From SG8-4 sp964598225 (GTDB taxonomy: Bacteria > Planctomycetota > Phycisphaerae > Sedimentisphaerales > Anaerobacaceae), in the NCBI GenBank assembly GCA_964598225.1, contig CAZRBG010000077.1, positions 1-22,147 of the forward strand: a stretch of 22,147 nt of DNA, written 5' to 3'. Shown here one piece after another: positions 22,092-22,147 of this stretch. Every line of letters begins with the position of its first letter. Position 1 is the stretch's first letter. The position numbers and the translations under genes are program-made. The notes beneath the pieces were generated by a model. It had not been told where the DNA came from and ran no database searches. It was given only the letters and a program-made list of their open reading frames with translations.

Positions 22092-22147
22092 TAACTAGTC
22101 CCAAAACAAGCGTACAGTGGCTTGGTGGATGAGCGTTGGCGGAAGGG

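Overview
The window looks like a chromosomal segment of a Planctomycetota bacterium, most likely of the Phycisphaerae type. This is inferred from gene content: a sulfatase remnant, a MoxR/DUF58/transglutaminase cluster, a sigma-70 factor with a very long membrane-anchored C-terminal extension, a large secreted S8 peptidase with FG-GAP/VCBS-like repeats, and a multi-repeat regulatory-like protein ending in a degenerate redoxin domain. The intergenic DNA is unusually rich in short palindromes and low-complexity 'word' repeats, some of which have entered coding sequence. No tRNA, rRNA, CRISPR array, transposase or prophage gene was seen.

Layout. 1-533: C-terminal remnant of a sulfatase (minus strand), cut off by repeat DNA. 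534-961: non-coding, packed with repeats and ending in a promoter and a 17-bp hairpin. 962-5759: operon of MoxR ATPase, DUF58 protein, membrane transglutaminase and a zinc-ribbon membrane protein. 5772-6410 (minus): NUDIX-type hydrolase. 6577-6822: small DUF378 membrane protein. 7090-10980: secreted subtilisin-like protease. 10986-11214: array of six palindromes. 11229-12257 (minus): membrane-anchored Ntn hydrolase of the choloylglycine hydrolase/C45 type. 12406-13880: overlapping pair of a soluble SAM methyltransferase and an ICMT/PEMT-like membrane methyltransferase. 14028-20071: sigma factor with an ECF-like promoter and coupled leader ORF, then a secreted protein that I propose is read through an in-frame TGA, then a secreted multi-domain protein with a thioredoxin-like end. 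20100-20564 (minus): SixA-type phosphohistidine phosphatase. 20921-22003: isocitrate dehydrogenase family enzyme.

Main points. (1) The secreted protein starting at 16122 meets an in-frame TGA at 17301, but the same frame continues for 41 sensible codons to a second TGA just before the next gene's Shine-Dalgarno. The bases after the first TGA fold into a hairpin that fits the general bacterial SECIS layout, so a selenoprotein is a testable reading. (2) The sigma-factor gene follows a TGTAAC-N16-CGTCTA promoter and a 22-codon leader ORF whose stop overlaps the sigma start codon. It encodes a cytoplasmic sigma-70 domain joined through a membrane helix to a large extracytoplasmic domain, which suggests one-protein transmembrane signalling. 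(3) Two coding genes carry in-frame repeat insertions: a roughly 82-bp GGACGA-type tract in the DUF58 gene and a 100-bp concentric palindrome in the redoxin-domain gene.
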